Source: Colwellia sp. (lineage in GTDB: Bacteria > Pseudomonadota > Gammaproteobacteria > Enterobacterales > Alteromonadaceae). From it: a stretch of DNA of 64,000 nt. The DNA is taken from assembly GCA_022969175.1 (NCBI GenBank), contig JALJPB010000017.1, positions 1 to 64,000 on the forward strand, written 5' to 3'. Of the stretch, positions 46,407 through 56,555 are shown piece after piece. A model generated the notes under the pieces. The model worked only from the letters and a program-made list of their open reading frames with translations, ran no database searches and was not told the DNA's origin. Made by a program: the position numbers and the translations under genes. The first letter of the stretch is position 1; each line of letters begins with the position of its first letter.

Positions 46407-48770
46407 ATGAAACAGTCAATCCAGTCTGCGATTCTTGGCTTATGTGTAATAGCATCAAGTTCGGCATTTGCAAAAAACACTATTGCTGACGATACTTTTC
46501 GTCAGTTAGATGAGTTATTACCTACTCCAAATACTTACCGTGTAGCATCTGGTGCTCCGGGCCATGAATATTGGCAACAACAAGTAGATTATGACATTGA
46601 GATTAAACTTGATGATAAAACTCAACGTTTAACGGGTTCAGAAACGCTTAATTATACCAACAACTCTCCTGATGCGTTACGTTATATTTGGATGCAGTTA
46701 GATCAAAATAAATTAAAGCGTGACTCTGATACCAATTTAACTCGCACCTCTAAAAAATTGAAGAAAGTCTCTTTTACTGGTGTTCGTAACATGATTGAAG
46801 CGCCAAAGTTTGATGGCGGTTACAACATCACTAAAGTTACTGGTAGCAACGGTAAGCCTTTAAAATATGTGATTAACAACACCATGATGCGCATTGATTT
46901 ACCAAAAACATTAAAGTCGGGTGATGATGTAGAAATCAACATTAACTGGAACTACCAATTACATGAGCAAAAAGTATTAGGTGGTCGCTCAGGTTACGAA
47001 TACTTTAAAGAAGATGACAACTATCTTTATGAAGTGGCTAGCTGGTTCCCTCGTGCTGCTGCTTATTACGATGTTATGGGCTGGCAGAACAAACAATTTT
47101 TAGGTAATGGTGAATTCACCCTAGAATTTGGCGATTATGATGTAAAGATTACCGTACCAAGCGATCATATCGTCGCTGCAACCGGTGTTTTACAAAACCC
47201 TAAAAAAGTATTAACTAAAACTCAACGTAAACGTTTAGAAAAAGCTGAAACAGCTAAAAGACCCGTGCTTATTGTTACCGTTGAAGAAGCGCTAGAAAAC
47301 GAAAAATCGCGTTCAACTAAAACTAAAACTTGGCACTTTAAAGCAAAAAACATCCGTGACTTTGCTTTTGCTTCTAGCCGTAAGTTTATTTGGGATGCTC
47401 AAGGTTATAAACATAACCGCACTAATACCATGGCAATGTCTTATTACCCTAACGAAGGTAACCCTCTTTGGGAAAAGTATTCTACAGAAGCAATTATCCA
47501 TACCATGGAGCAATACAGCAAATATACTTTCGACTACCCGTACCCCGTTTCAATTTCGGTAAACGGCCCTGTTGGCGGCATGGAATATCCAATGATTACT
47601 TTCAATGGTCCACGTCCAACACTTGATAAAAAAACAGGTGTAAAAACTTATTCACAACGTACTAAATATGGTTTAATTGGCGTAATTATTCACGAAGTAG
47701 GTCATAACTACTTCCCGATGATAGTTAACTCAGATGAACGTCAATGGACTTGGATGGATGAAGGATTAAACACCTTTTTACAATTCTTAGCTGAACAAGC
47801 ATGGGAAGAAGATTATCCGTCACGTCGTGGTAATGCAGCACATATTACTAGCTACATGAAAAGTTCTAACCAAGTGCCTATCATGACTAACTCTGAGTCT
47901 ATCTTACAGTTTGGTCCAAATGCATACGGCAAACCAGCAACCGCATTAAATATTTTACGTGAAACGGTAATGGGTCGTGAATTATTCGACTTTGCTTTTA
48001 AAGAGTATTCACAGCGTTGGAAATTTAAACGTCCTACCCCATCTGATTTTTTCCGTACCATGGAAGATGCCTCTGGTGTTGATTTAGATTGGTTCTTCCG
48101 CGGTTGGTTCTATACCACAGATCATGTTGATATCGCCTTAGGGAATATTCACTTATATACACCAGATAGCCAAAATCCTGATACTGAAGAAGCTTGGTTA
48201 CGTGCCCTTGATAATGAAAAACCAACGTTTATTACTGAAATCCTTAATGAAGGTATAAAAGTTCGTACCCACGACAAACCAGAGTTATTAGATTTTTATA
48301 ATGAGCATGATAAATTTACCGCAACCAATGCTAAACGTAATAGTTATAACTCTAGCCAGAAAAAATTAGACCAATGGGAAAAAGATTTACTGCTTAATTC
48401 CAGCAATTTCTATTTAATTGATTTTGAAAATATAGGTGGCTTAGTTATGCCTATTATTTTAGATATCACTTATGCAGACGGCACAGTTGAGCACATGAAA
48501 ATACCTGCTGAAATTTGGCGTAAAAACAGTAAAAAAGTATCTAAATTATTAATTCGTGATAAAGAAATCACCGCAATTGCTTTAGATCCCAAATGGGAAA
48601 CTGCTGATGTAGATGTCAACAACAACTACTGGCCAGCTCGTCCTATCAAGTCTCGTTTTGAACTTTACAAACGTAAGAAAAACAAAAAAGACATGATGCG
48701 AGATTATAACAAAAAGTTAAAATCGGCCGATGAAGTAGATGAAGACGAAGAAGAAGGTGATGACGCTTAA
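46407..48770 (+). CDS. M1-family zinc aminopeptidase-like protein, secreted
   Basis: A 787-residue protein with signal peptide (cleavage near AFA-KN). N-terminal beta-saddle domain (about 45-300), then a thermolysin-like catalytic domain: GGMEYP replaces the usual GAMEN exopeptidase motif, and the zinc site is HEVGHN with H429, E430, H433 and the third ligand E452 in DEGLNTF, exactly 18 residues later. The C-terminus is acidic (DEDEEEGDDA). The changed GAMEN suggests altered aminopeptidase behaviour. The stop overlaps the next ATG (TAATG), coupling translation with the DUF6702 protein. AGGGTACCT precedes the ATG. Confidence 0.92.
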   Translation: MKQSIQSAILGLCVIASSSAFAKNTIADDTFRQLDELLPTPNTYRVASGAPGHEYWQQQVDYDIEIKLDDKTQRLTGSETLNYTNNSPDALRYIWMQLDQNKLKRDSDTNLTRTSKKLKKVSFTGVRNMIEAPKFDGGYNITKVTGSNGKPLKYVINNTMMRIDLPKTLKSGDDVEININWNYQLHEQKVLGGRSGYEYFKEDDNYLYEVASWFPRAAAYYDVMGWQNKQFLGNGEFTLEFGDYDVKITVPSDHIVAATGVLQNPKKVLTKTQRKRLEKAETAKRPVLIVTVEEALENEKSRSTKTKTWHFKAKNIRDFAFASSRKFIWDAQGYKHNRTNTMAMSYYPNEGNPLWEKYSTEAIIHTMEQYSKYTFDYPYPVSISVNGPVGGMEYPMITFNGPRPTLDKKTGVKTYSQRTKYGLIGVIIHEVGHNYFPMIVNSDERQWTWMDEGLNTFLQFLAEQAWEEDYPSRRGNAAHITSYMKSSNQVPIMTNSESILQFGPNAYGKPATALNILRETVMGRELFDFAFKEYSQRWKFKRPTPSDFFRTMEDASGVDLDWFFRGWFYTTDHVDIALGNIHLYTPDSQNPDTEEAWLRALDNEKPTFITEILNEGIKVRTHDKPELLDFYNEHDKFTATNAKRNSYNSSQKKLDQWEKDLLLNSSNFYLIDFENIGGLVMPIILDITYADGTVEHMKIPAEIWRKNSKKVSKLLIRDKEITAIALDPKWETADVDVNNNYWPARPIKSRFELYKRKKNKKDMMRDYNKKLKSADEVDEDEEEGDDA

Positions 48771-49282
48771 TGCGCTTACCTAAAGTATTATGGTTGTTAA
48801 CAACCATAATACTCCTTGGATGGGCAAGCTCAGTGCTTGCCCATACTTTTTTCTTTGGTTTAACCGAGATTTCAGTCAATAGCCAAAGTAAAAAAATTGA
48901 GATCATTCATCAATTTACCGCTCATGATGTTGAAAATTTAATTGCTGAGCAACAACAAATCAGTTTTTCACCAGAACACCCAAAATACGAACAACTCATT
49001 AAAGTATATTTCGAACAACACTTTACTATACAAAGAGATAAAGAATTAATAAAACTTAATTGGATAGGGCTGGAGGTACAACTTGGTAAAATTTATCTCT
49101 ATCAAGAGTCAGACTCAGAAAGTTTTTTATCTGGATTAGTGGTAAAAAACGGTTTACTCGTCGATACTTACCCTAAACAGGTAAATACTGTGAATTATCA
49201 AGATACTGTCATAAAAGGCAGTTTAACTTTCTCTCAATCGCAGCAAAGTGTAAAAATTGAGAGTATAACTAGTGTAGAGTGA
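48770..49282 (+). CDS. DUF6702-like exported protein
   Basis: A 170-residue protein with signal peptide (MRLPKVLWLLTTIILLGWAS..., cleavage near VLA-HT). The mature start HTFFFGLTEISVNSQSKKIE followed by IIHQFTAHDVENLI matches the DUF6702 pattern of HPxxxSxTEIxxN followed by EIxxxxFxDDxE. It overlaps the M1 peptidase stop by one base. DUF6702 proteins are frequent partners of M1 peptidases in marine bacteria as I recall; the function is unknown, possibly a periplasmic accessory of the peptidase. Confidence 0.8.
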   Translation: MRLPKVLWLLTTIILLGWASSVLAHTFFFGLTEISVNSQSKKIEIIHQFTAHDVENLIAEQQQISFSPEHPKYEQLIKVYFEQHFTIQRDKELIKLNWIGLEVQLGKIYLYQESDSESFLSGLVVKNGLLVDTYPKQVNTVNYQDTVIKGSLTFSQSQQSVKIESITSVE

Positions 49283-49346
49283 TTTACATTTACCGCATAA
49301 GCATGCAGTATAAAGACACTAACTACAATAAGGCTCGGTACACTTC

Positions 49347-49814
49347 ATGAATGTAGAGTTTATTAACCCATTTCTATCCTCAATGTTAAATGTGATGTCA
49401 ACAATGGCAAAAATGGATTTGGTAGCAGAGAAACCTCGACTCAAAAAAGATGATATCGCTATGGGCGATGTTTCAGGTTTAATTGGCATGGTCAGTGATC
49501 AAGCCAAAGGCTCGCTATCAATCACCTTTGATGCCCCACTTGCACTAGCGACAATGAAAGGCATGGTAGGTGAAGCTCCTGATGAGGTTAATGAGGAAAT
49601 CACTGATTTAGTTGGTGAAATAACCAACATGGTTACCGGCGGTGCTAAACGCCTATTAAGTGAAAAGGGTATTGAGTTTGATATGGCAACACCCATGGTG
49701 GTATCAGGAAAAAATCATACTATTCACCATAAAGCCAAAGGGCCTATCGTTATCATTCCATTAAGATCACCAGATGGGAACAGAGCTTATATCGAGTTTA
49801 GCTTCGATGAATAG
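49347..49814 (+). CDS. cheX: CheX/CheC-family chemotaxis protein
   Basis: A 155-residue CheX protein. The phosphatase motif E-x3-N lies in DLVGEITNMVTGGAKRLL (about residues 88-105), and the start MNVEFINPFLSSMLNVMSTM is typical. CheX dephosphorylates CheY-P or acts in related two-component pathways. It is a stand-alone gene here, away from any che cluster. AAGG lies upstream of the ATG at an acceptable distance. Confidence 0.9.
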   Translation: MNVEFINPFLSSMLNVMSTMAKMDLVAEKPRLKKDDIAMGDVSGLIGMVSDQAKGSLSITFDAPLALATMKGMVGEAPDEVNEEITDLVGEITNMVTGGAKRLLSEKGIEFDMATPMVVSGKNHTIHHKAKGPIVIIPLRSPDGNRAYIEFSFDE

Positions 49815-49842
49815 CTAATCACTTAGCGTTATTTTCAAATAT

Positions 49843-49879
49843 AAAATCCCCGATTAATTCGTTATTGATCGGGGATTTT
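49843..49879. terminator. bidirectional terminator between cheX and metE
   Basis: AAAATCCCCGAT (49843-49854) and ATCGGGGATTTT (49868-49879) are perfect 12-bp arms around a 13-base loop, with A and T runs on the outer sides. It serves both convergent genes. Confidence 0.88.
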
Positions 49880-49899
49880 ACTTTATGACGGTTTAAACG

Positions 49900-52191
49900 T
49901 TAAGCCACTTTGGCTTTCAGCTGTTCGCGAATTTCTTTTGCTGCAATCACCATATTCTCTAAAGCTAATTTAGTTTCAGGCCATGTACGAGTTTTCAAGC
50001 CGCAGTCAGGGTTGACCCATAATCGTTCAATTGGAATATATTTCTCAGCTTTGGCGAGTAAATTCACCATCTCTGAAACACTTGGTACATTAGGTGAGTG
50101 AATATCATAAACACCCGGCCCTAAATCATTTGGGTAATCTTGCTCTTCAAAAGCATCAAGTAACGCCATATTAGAACGTGATGTTTCAACCGTTAAGACA
50201 TCGGCATCTAGATCTATGATTGCTGCCAATATTTCATTAAACTCCGAATAACACATATGGGTATGAATTTGTGTACTAGCAGGGGCTTTGGCAGCCGATA
50301 AACAAAATGCCGATGTGGCCCATGATAAGTACTCTGACCATAAACTTTGTTTAACAGGCATACCTTCACGTATCGCAGGCTCATCTATTTGGATGATTTG
50401 AGTTCCACTGGCAATTAGATCTTCAACTTCATCGCTAATGGCCAAGGCAATCTGATTCGCTACTTGCGCACGGCTGATATCATCTCGCACGAATGACCAT
50501 GATAAAATGGTTATCGGCCCTGTTAACATCGCTTTTACCGGTTTGTTAGTAAGCGATTGCGCGTAATTAATCCATTCAAGGGTCATAGCTTGCTTACGGC
50601 TAATATCACCAAAGATAATAGGCGGTTTAACACAGCGAGAGCCATAACTCTGTACCCAAGCAAATTGAGTAAAGGCAACACCGTCAAGTAGCTCACCAAA
50701 GTACTCAACCATATCATTACGTTCAGCTTCTCCATGTACTAATACATCCAAGCCTATTTCTTCTTGTCGTTCAATTGCTCCTTTAATTTCAGCTTTTATT
50801 AACTGAGTATACTCTTCCTGGTTTAGTTCACCTCTGCGCCATTTCGCACGAACCTGCCTAATGTCACCCGTTTGAGGGAAAGAGCCAATAGTTGTTGTTG
50901 GCAAAAGGGGAAGGTTTAATACCGCTTGCTGTGCGGCTTTACGCTGTGCAAAACCCTCTTTACGATGAAAATCCTTTTTAGTTAATTGACCAACTCGCTC
51001 AAGAACTTCAGTATTATTAATCCGCTTAGATGTAGCTCGACCTAACGCAGGTATTGAGTAAACAGTAATATCATCACTGTTTTCGTTAATTAACGCGGCT
51101 TTAAGCAAGGTTAATTCTTGGCACTTTTGTTTAGCAAATGCTAACCAAGACTTAAATTCATCATCGAGTTTTTCTTCTTGGACTAAATCAACCGGGGAAT
51201 GCAATAAAGAACATGATGGTGCAAGCCAAAGCCTCTCACCTAACTCTCGGTAAAATGGTAGAACTTTTTGATAAACAGACACTAAATCTGTTTTCCAAAT
51301 ATTACGTCCGTTGATAATACCTAAAGAAACAATCCAATGACTTGGTAACTCGCTAATAATTTTTGAGACGTTACTATTCTCTGCCACAGTATCAATATGT
51401 AAACCATCAAAAGGTAGTGATTGAATTAACGAAATATGATGGTCAATACTGGCAAAATAACTGGTAAGTAGCAGCTTTAGTTGACCTTTTTCTAATGTTT
51501 TATATGCTTGGGTAAATGCTTGTTGCCACCGTTGGTCTAACTCTAAACCAAGTACCGGCTCATCCAACTGCAACCAAGTAATACCCGCCTGATTTAACTG
51601 ATTAAAAATTTCTTGATAGCCTTTAAGTAACTCAGGCAGCAAGGATATACTGTCCTCTTCACAAGTACTTAGATATAAATAACTAATAGGGCCAAGTAAA
51701 ACAGGCTTCACTTTATCACTGAACTGCTTCGCTTCATTAAATTGCTCAATTAATGTTTTAGCATTTACTTTGCTGGCTAGATCAATCACAGCCGACGTTG
51801 AAAGTTCTGGAACAATATAGTGATAGTTGGTATTAAACCACTTAGTCATATCACTTGCCGCACATTCGCACCCACTTGGCGCTTGGCCACGAGCAATCCT
51901 AAATTCAACATCTAGGCTATTGTTGTCACTGTCGTGGTTATGAGAAAAGCGTTCAGGAATTATGCCTAACAACAAGGTAGTATTAAGCACATGATCATAA
52001 TGAGCAAAATCACCAACAGGTAACCATTCTATACCTGCTTGTTGTTGTATTTTCCAGTTATCAGCACGTCGTTGTTGGCACTGTTTATAAAATTCATCTT
52101 GGTTAATTTCACCACGCCAATATTTTTCTAACGTAAATTTTAATTCTCGTTTAGCACCAATGCGTGGGAAGCCTAAATTATGTATTTGCAT
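49900..52191 (-). CDS. metE: cobalamin-independent methionine synthase
   Basis: A 763-residue enzyme transferring a methyl group from methyltetrahydropteroyl-triglutamate to homocysteine. N-terminal barrel starts NLGFPRIGAKRELK; the catalytic barrel starts TTIGSFPQT (about residue 430). Zinc ligands appear in HTHMCYSEF (His and Cys near 643-645) and PDCGLKTR (Cys near 727); VHGEAERNDMVEYFGE is intact. Length fits E. coli MetE (753). Divergent from metR, with MetJ and MetR sites between them. Confidence 0.97.
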   Translation of the reverse strand: MQIHNLGFPRIGAKRELKFTLEKYWRGEINQDEFYKQCQQRRADNWKIQQQAGIEWLPVGDFAHYDHVLNTTLLLGIIPERFSHNHDSDNNSLDVEFRIARGQAPSGCECAASDMTKWFNTNYHYIVPELSTSAVIDLASKVNAKTLIEQFNEAKQFSDKVKPVLLGPISYLYLSTCEEDSISLLPELLKGYQEIFNQLNQAGITWLQLDEPVLGLELDQRWQQAFTQAYKTLEKGQLKLLLTSYFASIDHHISLIQSLPFDGLHIDTVAENSNVSKIISELPSHWIVSLGIINGRNIWKTDLVSVYQKVLPFYRELGERLWLAPSCSLLHSPVDLVQEEKLDDEFKSWLAFAKQKCQELTLLKAALINENSDDITVYSIPALGRATSKRINNTEVLERVGQLTKKDFHRKEGFAQRKAAQQAVLNLPLLPTTTIGSFPQTGDIRQVRAKWRRGELNQEEYTQLIKAEIKGAIERQEEIGLDVLVHGEAERNDMVEYFGELLDGVAFTQFAWVQSYGSRCVKPPIIFGDISRKQAMTLEWINYAQSLTNKPVKAMLTGPITILSWSFVRDDISRAQVANQIALAISDEVEDLIASGTQIIQIDEPAIREGMPVKQSLWSEYLSWATSAFCLSAAKAPASTQIHTHMCYSEFNEILAAIIDLDADVLTVETSRSNMALLDAFEEQDYPNDLGPGVYDIHSPNVPSVSEMVNLLAKAEKYIPIERLWVNPDCGLKTRTWPETKLALENMVIAAKEIREQLKAKVA

Positions 52192-52290
52192 GTAATATTT
52201 CCATCTCTGTTATTAATAATCGCTACAAAATCGATATAAATACGTCGTCGACTAAAATACTTACAAGAAAACATTTTCAGTAAAATAAAT

Positions 52291-52306
52291 AGACGTCTAG
52301 ACGTTT
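52291..52306. promoter_or_regulatory. tandem met boxes (MetJ operator)
   Basis: AGACGTCT (52291-52298), a perfect met box, is followed directly by AGACGTTT (52299-52306), one base off. MetJ binds tandem 8-bp boxes with S-adenosylmethionine as corepressor. Location about 100 bases upstream of metE fits repression of metE, metR or both. Confidence 0.8.
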
Positions 52307-52366
52307 GAATGGTTATAATCATTTATCAGTGGCCAATTAACAAGCGCATAAAATTCAACAGGGAGT

Positions 52367-52379
52367 TGAAATAAATTCA
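52367..52379. promoter_or_regulatory. MetR-type site next to metR start
   Basis: TGAAATAAATTCA is a perfect match to the MetR consensus TGAA-N5-TTCA. It lies two bases before the metR ATG, suggesting autoregulation. No second consensus site was found nearer metE by eye. Confidence 0.55.
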
Positions 52380-52381
52380 TT

Positions 52382-53290
52382 ATGTTCGAACTAAAACACT
52401 TAAAAACCCTTGCAGCCTTAGAAACTACAGGTAATGTAAAAAAAACAGCTGAGATTTTATTTACCAGCCAATCAGCTTTATCACATCAATTAAAAGAGTT
52501 AGAGCACAGGTTGAACGCTACACTTTTTATACGAAACTCAAATCCGATAATATTTACCGAACAAGGAAAATTGCTTTTAGATTTAGCAAAAAATATTTTA
52601 CCTCTAATTGATAAGACTTATAGTGAATTAGTAGAACCATCAAAAACTAGCACAATTTTGAAAGTTTCTATCGCTTGTCATGCATGTTTCCAATGGTTAA
52701 TTCCATTATCAGAACAACTTAAAAAGTCAAAAGAGGCGTTAGAACTTGAGTTTGTTGATCAGGTTTTTTCAAATAACCATCAGGTACAAGCTGATATTTT
52801 GTTCACTGATGAGTATGATCATGAAGACGGATATAGCTACCAAAAGATTGGAAATTTTGAGCTAGTTGCTGTTGTTGCAAAGAAACATATTAGCGCAAAA
52901 AAACCGTATTTAATCGCTAAAGACTTCAATACAGAAATATTACTAACCTATCCAATAAAGCCACAACAGTTGGATATTTTTAAGCTACTGTTAGATAGAC
53001 CCAGTTATCAACCCAAAAGTATTAAGCAGGTAAATAACTCTCATATCATATTGCAAATGGTAGCAGCAGGTATGGGAATTACCACCATGCCTGATTGGTT
53101 AGTTAACAGCCTAACCCAGCAAGCTTTAGTACAAAGTATTCCTTTAACAAAAACAGGTATATTCAAAACCTTGTATGCACGTTATCACCGAGAATCGACA
53201 CTTAAAAATGAGATAGAAACTATTTTACCTCAAATAATTTCTGCCTTTGGTCGTTTATACTTAACGAACAAACAAGTAATAGAGAGATAA
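52382..53290 (+). CDS. metR: LysR-family activator MetR
   Basis: A 302-residue LysR regulator whose N-terminus (MFELKHLKTLAALETTGNVK, then TSQSALSHQLKELEHRL) matches MetR. It senses homocysteine and activates metE, which lies divergently. The effector domain shows GMGITTMPDWLV near residue 240. The next gene, yjbQ, starts two bases after its stop, so both are on one transcript. Confidence 0.93.
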   Translation: MFELKHLKTLAALETTGNVKKTAEILFTSQSALSHQLKELEHRLNATLFIRNSNPIIFTEQGKLLLDLAKNILPLIDKTYSELVEPSKTSTILKVSIACHACFQWLIPLSEQLKKSKEALELEFVDQVFSNNHQVQADILFTDEYDHEDGYSYQKIGNFELVAVVAKKHISAKKPYLIAKDFNTEILLTYPIKPQQLDIFKLLLDRPSYQPKSIKQVNNSHIILQMVAAGMGITTMPDWLVNSLTQQALVQSIPLTKTGIFKTLYARYHRESTLKNEIETILPQIISAFGRLYLTNKQVIER

Positions 53291-53291
53291 C

Positions 53292-53714
53292 ATGTGGATA
53301 CAGCATTCTATAACGCTAAAAGCAAAACCCCGCGGCTTTCACTTAATCACTGATACTGTGATCAGACAATTACCTGAGATTAAAGATATTAATTGTGGAA
53401 TTTTACACCTTTTTATTCAACACTCTTCTGCCTCTTTGACCATCAATGAAAATGCAGATCCGACGGTAAGAACAGATATGGAGTCACATTTTAATCATTT
53501 CGTCCCTGAAAATGCCAGTTATTACCAGCATACTTATGAAGGAGATGACGACATGCCTGCACATATTAAATCAAGCATATTAGGCTCTAGTATTAGCATT
53601 CCAATCACTAATGGAAAGCTAAACTTAGGAGCTTGGCAAGGAATTTATCTTGGTGAGCACAGGAATCATGCAAGTAACCGTAACTTAATAGCAACCATAA
53701 GTGGCCAACTTTAA
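53292..53714 (+). CDS. yjbQ: YjbQ/UPF0047 family protein
   Basis: A 140-residue protein of the UPF0047/YjbQ family: LHLFIQHSSASLTINENADP, the conserved histidine segment YEGDDDMPAHIKSSILG, and LGAWQGIYLGEHR. Members have a weak thiamine-phosphate synthase activity in E. coli and a trimeric fold. Placement two bases after metR suggests cotranscription with a methionine-pathway regulator, which could be incidental. The family length is normal. Confidence 0.93.
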   Translation: MWIQHSITLKAKPRGFHLITDTVIRQLPEIKDINCGILHLFIQHSSASLTINENADPTVRTDMESHFNHFVPENASYYQHTYEGDDDMPAHIKSSILGSSISIPITNGKLNLGAWQGIYLGEHRNHASNRNLIATISGQL

Positions 53715-53754
53715 ACTACAGTTAATACTGAAGTTACGCCTTTTAGGTGTCTAA

Positions 53755-55341
53755 TTAAGTGGGCGTAGTATAAAAGTGTACTTGATTTCGACCCAGCTCT
53801 TTGGCTTTATACATAGCTTCATCTGCTTGAATAAGTAATTGGCTACAAGAGGTATCGCCAGAGCTGAAGGAGCAGCTGCCAATACTAATTGAAATATTTA
53901 ACTCAAGATTATCTATAACAATGGGTTGAGCAACTTCATTAAGAATATCTTGAGCAATATTTTTGAGATTATAACTTTCATTTACATTCTCTAGTAATAT
54001 TGCAAATTCATCACCACCTAAGCGGCATAAAGTATCTGACTCTCTTAAACAATTACGAATTCGTGTTGAAACTTCAATCAACAATTTATCGCCAACATGA
54101 TGGCCATGATGATCATTAATGAGTTTAAATTTATCTAAATCAAGAAAAAATATTGCCAAACTCGCTTGTTTATTTCGTTTGGTATGAGCAATTGCATGGC
54201 TAACGCGGTCAATAAATAACAATCTATTAGGCAGTCTAGTTAATGGATCATGTAACGCCAGGAACTCTAATTTCTCTCTATCTTTCATACTTTCTAGTGC
54301 ATTACGGATATGTTTCGCAACAAAGGATAGTAGTCTCTTATCTTTTTGAGTAAACAAATAGCCACCAAAATAACTTTGCACCACCACAATACCTCTAAAG
54401 CTTTCATTACCAAAAGGTACCCCTAACCATGCTATTGGAGTAGCACCGATAATGTGAAAATTTTTATCTTTTATCATTTGTTTGATTTCTTGTTCATAAA
54501 TCAACAAAGGTTGGTCTAAAATTAAGGTGTAGCCGGTAATACTTGGGATATTTTGTCCTTTAAAAGGAATCTTAATATCCAAAGTTTCATTAATATCATC
54601 CATTTCATCAACTCGATATTGGATAACAAACGACTGCTCATCGTCCGATAATAGAGCGACATAAAAGTTATTAGCGAAGGTTATGCGAGAAATAAAATGA
54701 TGTAAATGAGTATAGAATTCTTTTATTGATTTGGATTCAAATATGATTTCAGTAATACCGAAGAGACTATTTTGTACTTTTCTGCTGTACTCAAGATTTT
54801 CAATGGTATCTTCAAGCTGAGTCACCATACGAATCTTACTAATTTGCACTGCTATAATAGAAGCTATAGCAACAATAACTCTTTGTTTATGCCTGTTATA
54901 AAATCCTTTGTCGGGATGCTCTGAGTCAATAACACCAAGTAGCTGCCCATCAATTACCATAGGTACAGCTATCTCTGACAACCTTGAATGGTCATCGACA
55001 ATATAAGATGGGTGTAAACGTGTATCATCAACTACAATGGGGATTTGTGCAACTGCAGCCTCACCGACAACCCCGCAACCGAGTTTGATTTCAATGGGAT
55101 TAATTATTTCATCTTCAAAAGGGCTTTTAGCACCAAACGCTGCTTTTTGAATGAGTAACTTTCTATTTTTATCAAAGAGGTAAATAACAACATCTTCAAA
55201 GTCGAGTTTCGATACAACATTTTTTGCTGTATGCCATAAAACTTGATCAATGGAGTCAATAGATAACATGTCTATTGCAAACTCACTAATAATAGCTAAG
55301 TATTGTTGTTCAGTTTTTAATTGATTTAACTCTGTTTTCAT
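53755..55341 (-). CDS. GAF-domain diguanylate cyclase
   Basis: A 528-residue soluble signalling protein. Two GAF-like regions (about 20-160 and 195-350) precede a GGDEF domain (about 365-525). The active site is LGGDEFAIL near residue 440, and the inhibitory I-site RESD lies five residues before it, so the cyclase should be active and product-inhibited. The segment LALHDPLTRLPNRLLFIDRV opens the GGDEF domain. No transmembrane segments or EAL domain. The GAF ligand is unknown. Confidence 0.93.
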   Translation of the reverse strand: MKTELNQLKTEQQYLAIISEFAIDMLSIDSIDQVLWHTAKNVVSKLDFEDVVIYLFDKNRKLLIQKAAFGAKSPFEDEIINPIEIKLGCGVVGEAAVAQIPIVVDDTRLHPSYIVDDHSRLSEIAVPMVIDGQLLGVIDSEHPDKGFYNRHKQRVIVAIASIIAVQISKIRMVTQLEDTIENLEYSRKVQNSLFGITEIIFESKSIKEFYTHLHHFISRITFANNFYVALLSDDEQSFVIQYRVDEMDDINETLDIKIPFKGQNIPSITGYTLILDQPLLIYEQEIKQMIKDKNFHIIGATPIAWLGVPFGNESFRGIVVVQSYFGGYLFTQKDKRLLSFVAKHIRNALESMKDREKLEFLALHDPLTRLPNRLLFIDRVSHAIAHTKRNKQASLAIFFLDLDKFKLINDHHGHHVGDKLLIEVSTRIRNCLRESDTLCRLGGDEFAILLENVNESYNLKNIAQDILNEVAQPIVIDNLELNISISIGSCSFSSGDTSCSQLLIQADEAMYKAKELGRNQVHFYTTPT

Positions 55342-55438
55342 TTAGACAACCAACAAAATTCAATAACATCAGACTTCGATAAAAAATTGAAGCATTATTA
55401 AGAATAGCTGATTGAGAGAAAAAATTTAACTTTTTTAT

Positions 55439-56542
55439 TCAGTTATTAATCACTTCAATTTGAACTCTTCGTGTTATGTTGCATAACAATTCATAGGGAA
55501 TGGTCGTTGCCCATTGAGCAATTTCTTCTACGGGTAAGCCCTTTCCCCATAAAGTAGCTAAATCGCCAACACTATCTTGTGAGGAACATCCTAAATCAAC
55601 GGTGATCATATCCATAGAAACACGACCAACAATAGGAACACGTCTGCCATTAATTAATACCGGCGTACCATTAGTAGCATGGCGTGGATAGCCATCACCA
55701 TAACCAATGGCCACCACACCAATGTTAGTATCTTTTTTAGCTGTCCAAGCACTACCATAGCCGACAGTTTCGCCAGCGGTAATTTTTCTCACGGCAATTA
55801 AACTTGATTGTAGTGTCATTACCGGCGTAATTTTCACTAAGGCATCATCACCACTAATTTTATCTGAAGATAACGTCATGGGTGATACACCGTATAACAT
55901 TAGACCCGGCCTAATCCAATCAAAACGAGCCGTAGGCCAAGCATAAATGGCCGCCGAATTAGCAAGACTTTTTTCTTCATTAAACTCTGAAGTTAGCTGT
56001 TCAAACAACGCTATTTGATGGGTTGTAGTATCAGTTTCAACGTCATCTGCACAGCCCAAATGACTCATTAAAATTAATGGCTGCTGAACATTTTCACTTT
56101 GAGATAACAGTTTATAAAAATGCGAAAATTCATCAGGATTTATTCCTAATCTATGCATACCCGTATCGATTTTTAGCCACACCTTTAGTGGTCTATCAAG
56201 CTGGGCTTGGCTAATAGCGGTTAGTTGCTCTTGGTTATGCACTATGGTTTGTAAATCATTAACCGCTAAGATAGCTAATTCGTCTGGCGAAAAAAAACCT
56301 TCTAATAACACAATCGGTTGTATAATACCTGCAGCGCGTAGTGCCAAAGCTTCATCAATCCGAGCAACACCAAAAGCATCAGCATGTGGTAATACTTTGG
56401 CAATTCTTTCAAGACCATGACCATAACCATTCGCTTTTAAAACCGCTAGCATTTTGGTTTTAGGGGCTAAGCCTTTAATGATATTAAAATTATCAACTAA
56501 GGCTTGGCAATCAATAACGGCAGTAGCGGTTCTAAATGTCAT
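55439..56542 (-). CDS. alr: alanine racemase
   Basis: A 367-residue PLP enzyme making D-alanine for peptidoglycan. The ATG at 56542 is preferred because it gives the family start MTFRTATAVID; the longer frame runs into dnaB. The Schiff-base lysine is K36 in AVLKANGYGHG; the second catalytic tyrosine is in GETVGYGSAW (about residue 260). It starts 14 bases after the dnaB stop, a conserved dnaB-alr arrangement. Confidence 0.96.
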   Translation of the reverse strand: MTFRTATAVIDCQALVDNFNIIKGLAPKTKMLAVLKANGYGHGLERIAKVLPHADAFGVARIDEALALRAAGIIQPIVLLEGFFSPDELAILAVNDLQTIVHNQEQLTAISQAQLDRPLKVWLKIDTGMHRLGINPDEFSHFYKLLSQSENVQQPLILMSHLGCADDVETDTTTHQIALFEQLTSEFNEEKSLANSAAIYAWPTARFDWIRPGLMLYGVSPMTLSSDKISGDDALVKITPVMTLQSSLIAVRKITAGETVGYGSAWTAKKDTNIGVVAIGYGDGYPRHATNGTPVLINGRRVPIVGRVSMDMITVDLGCSSQDSVGDLATLWGKGLPVEEIAQWATTIPYELLCNITRRVQIEVINN

Positions 56543-56555
56543 AGGTTGTAATCCA

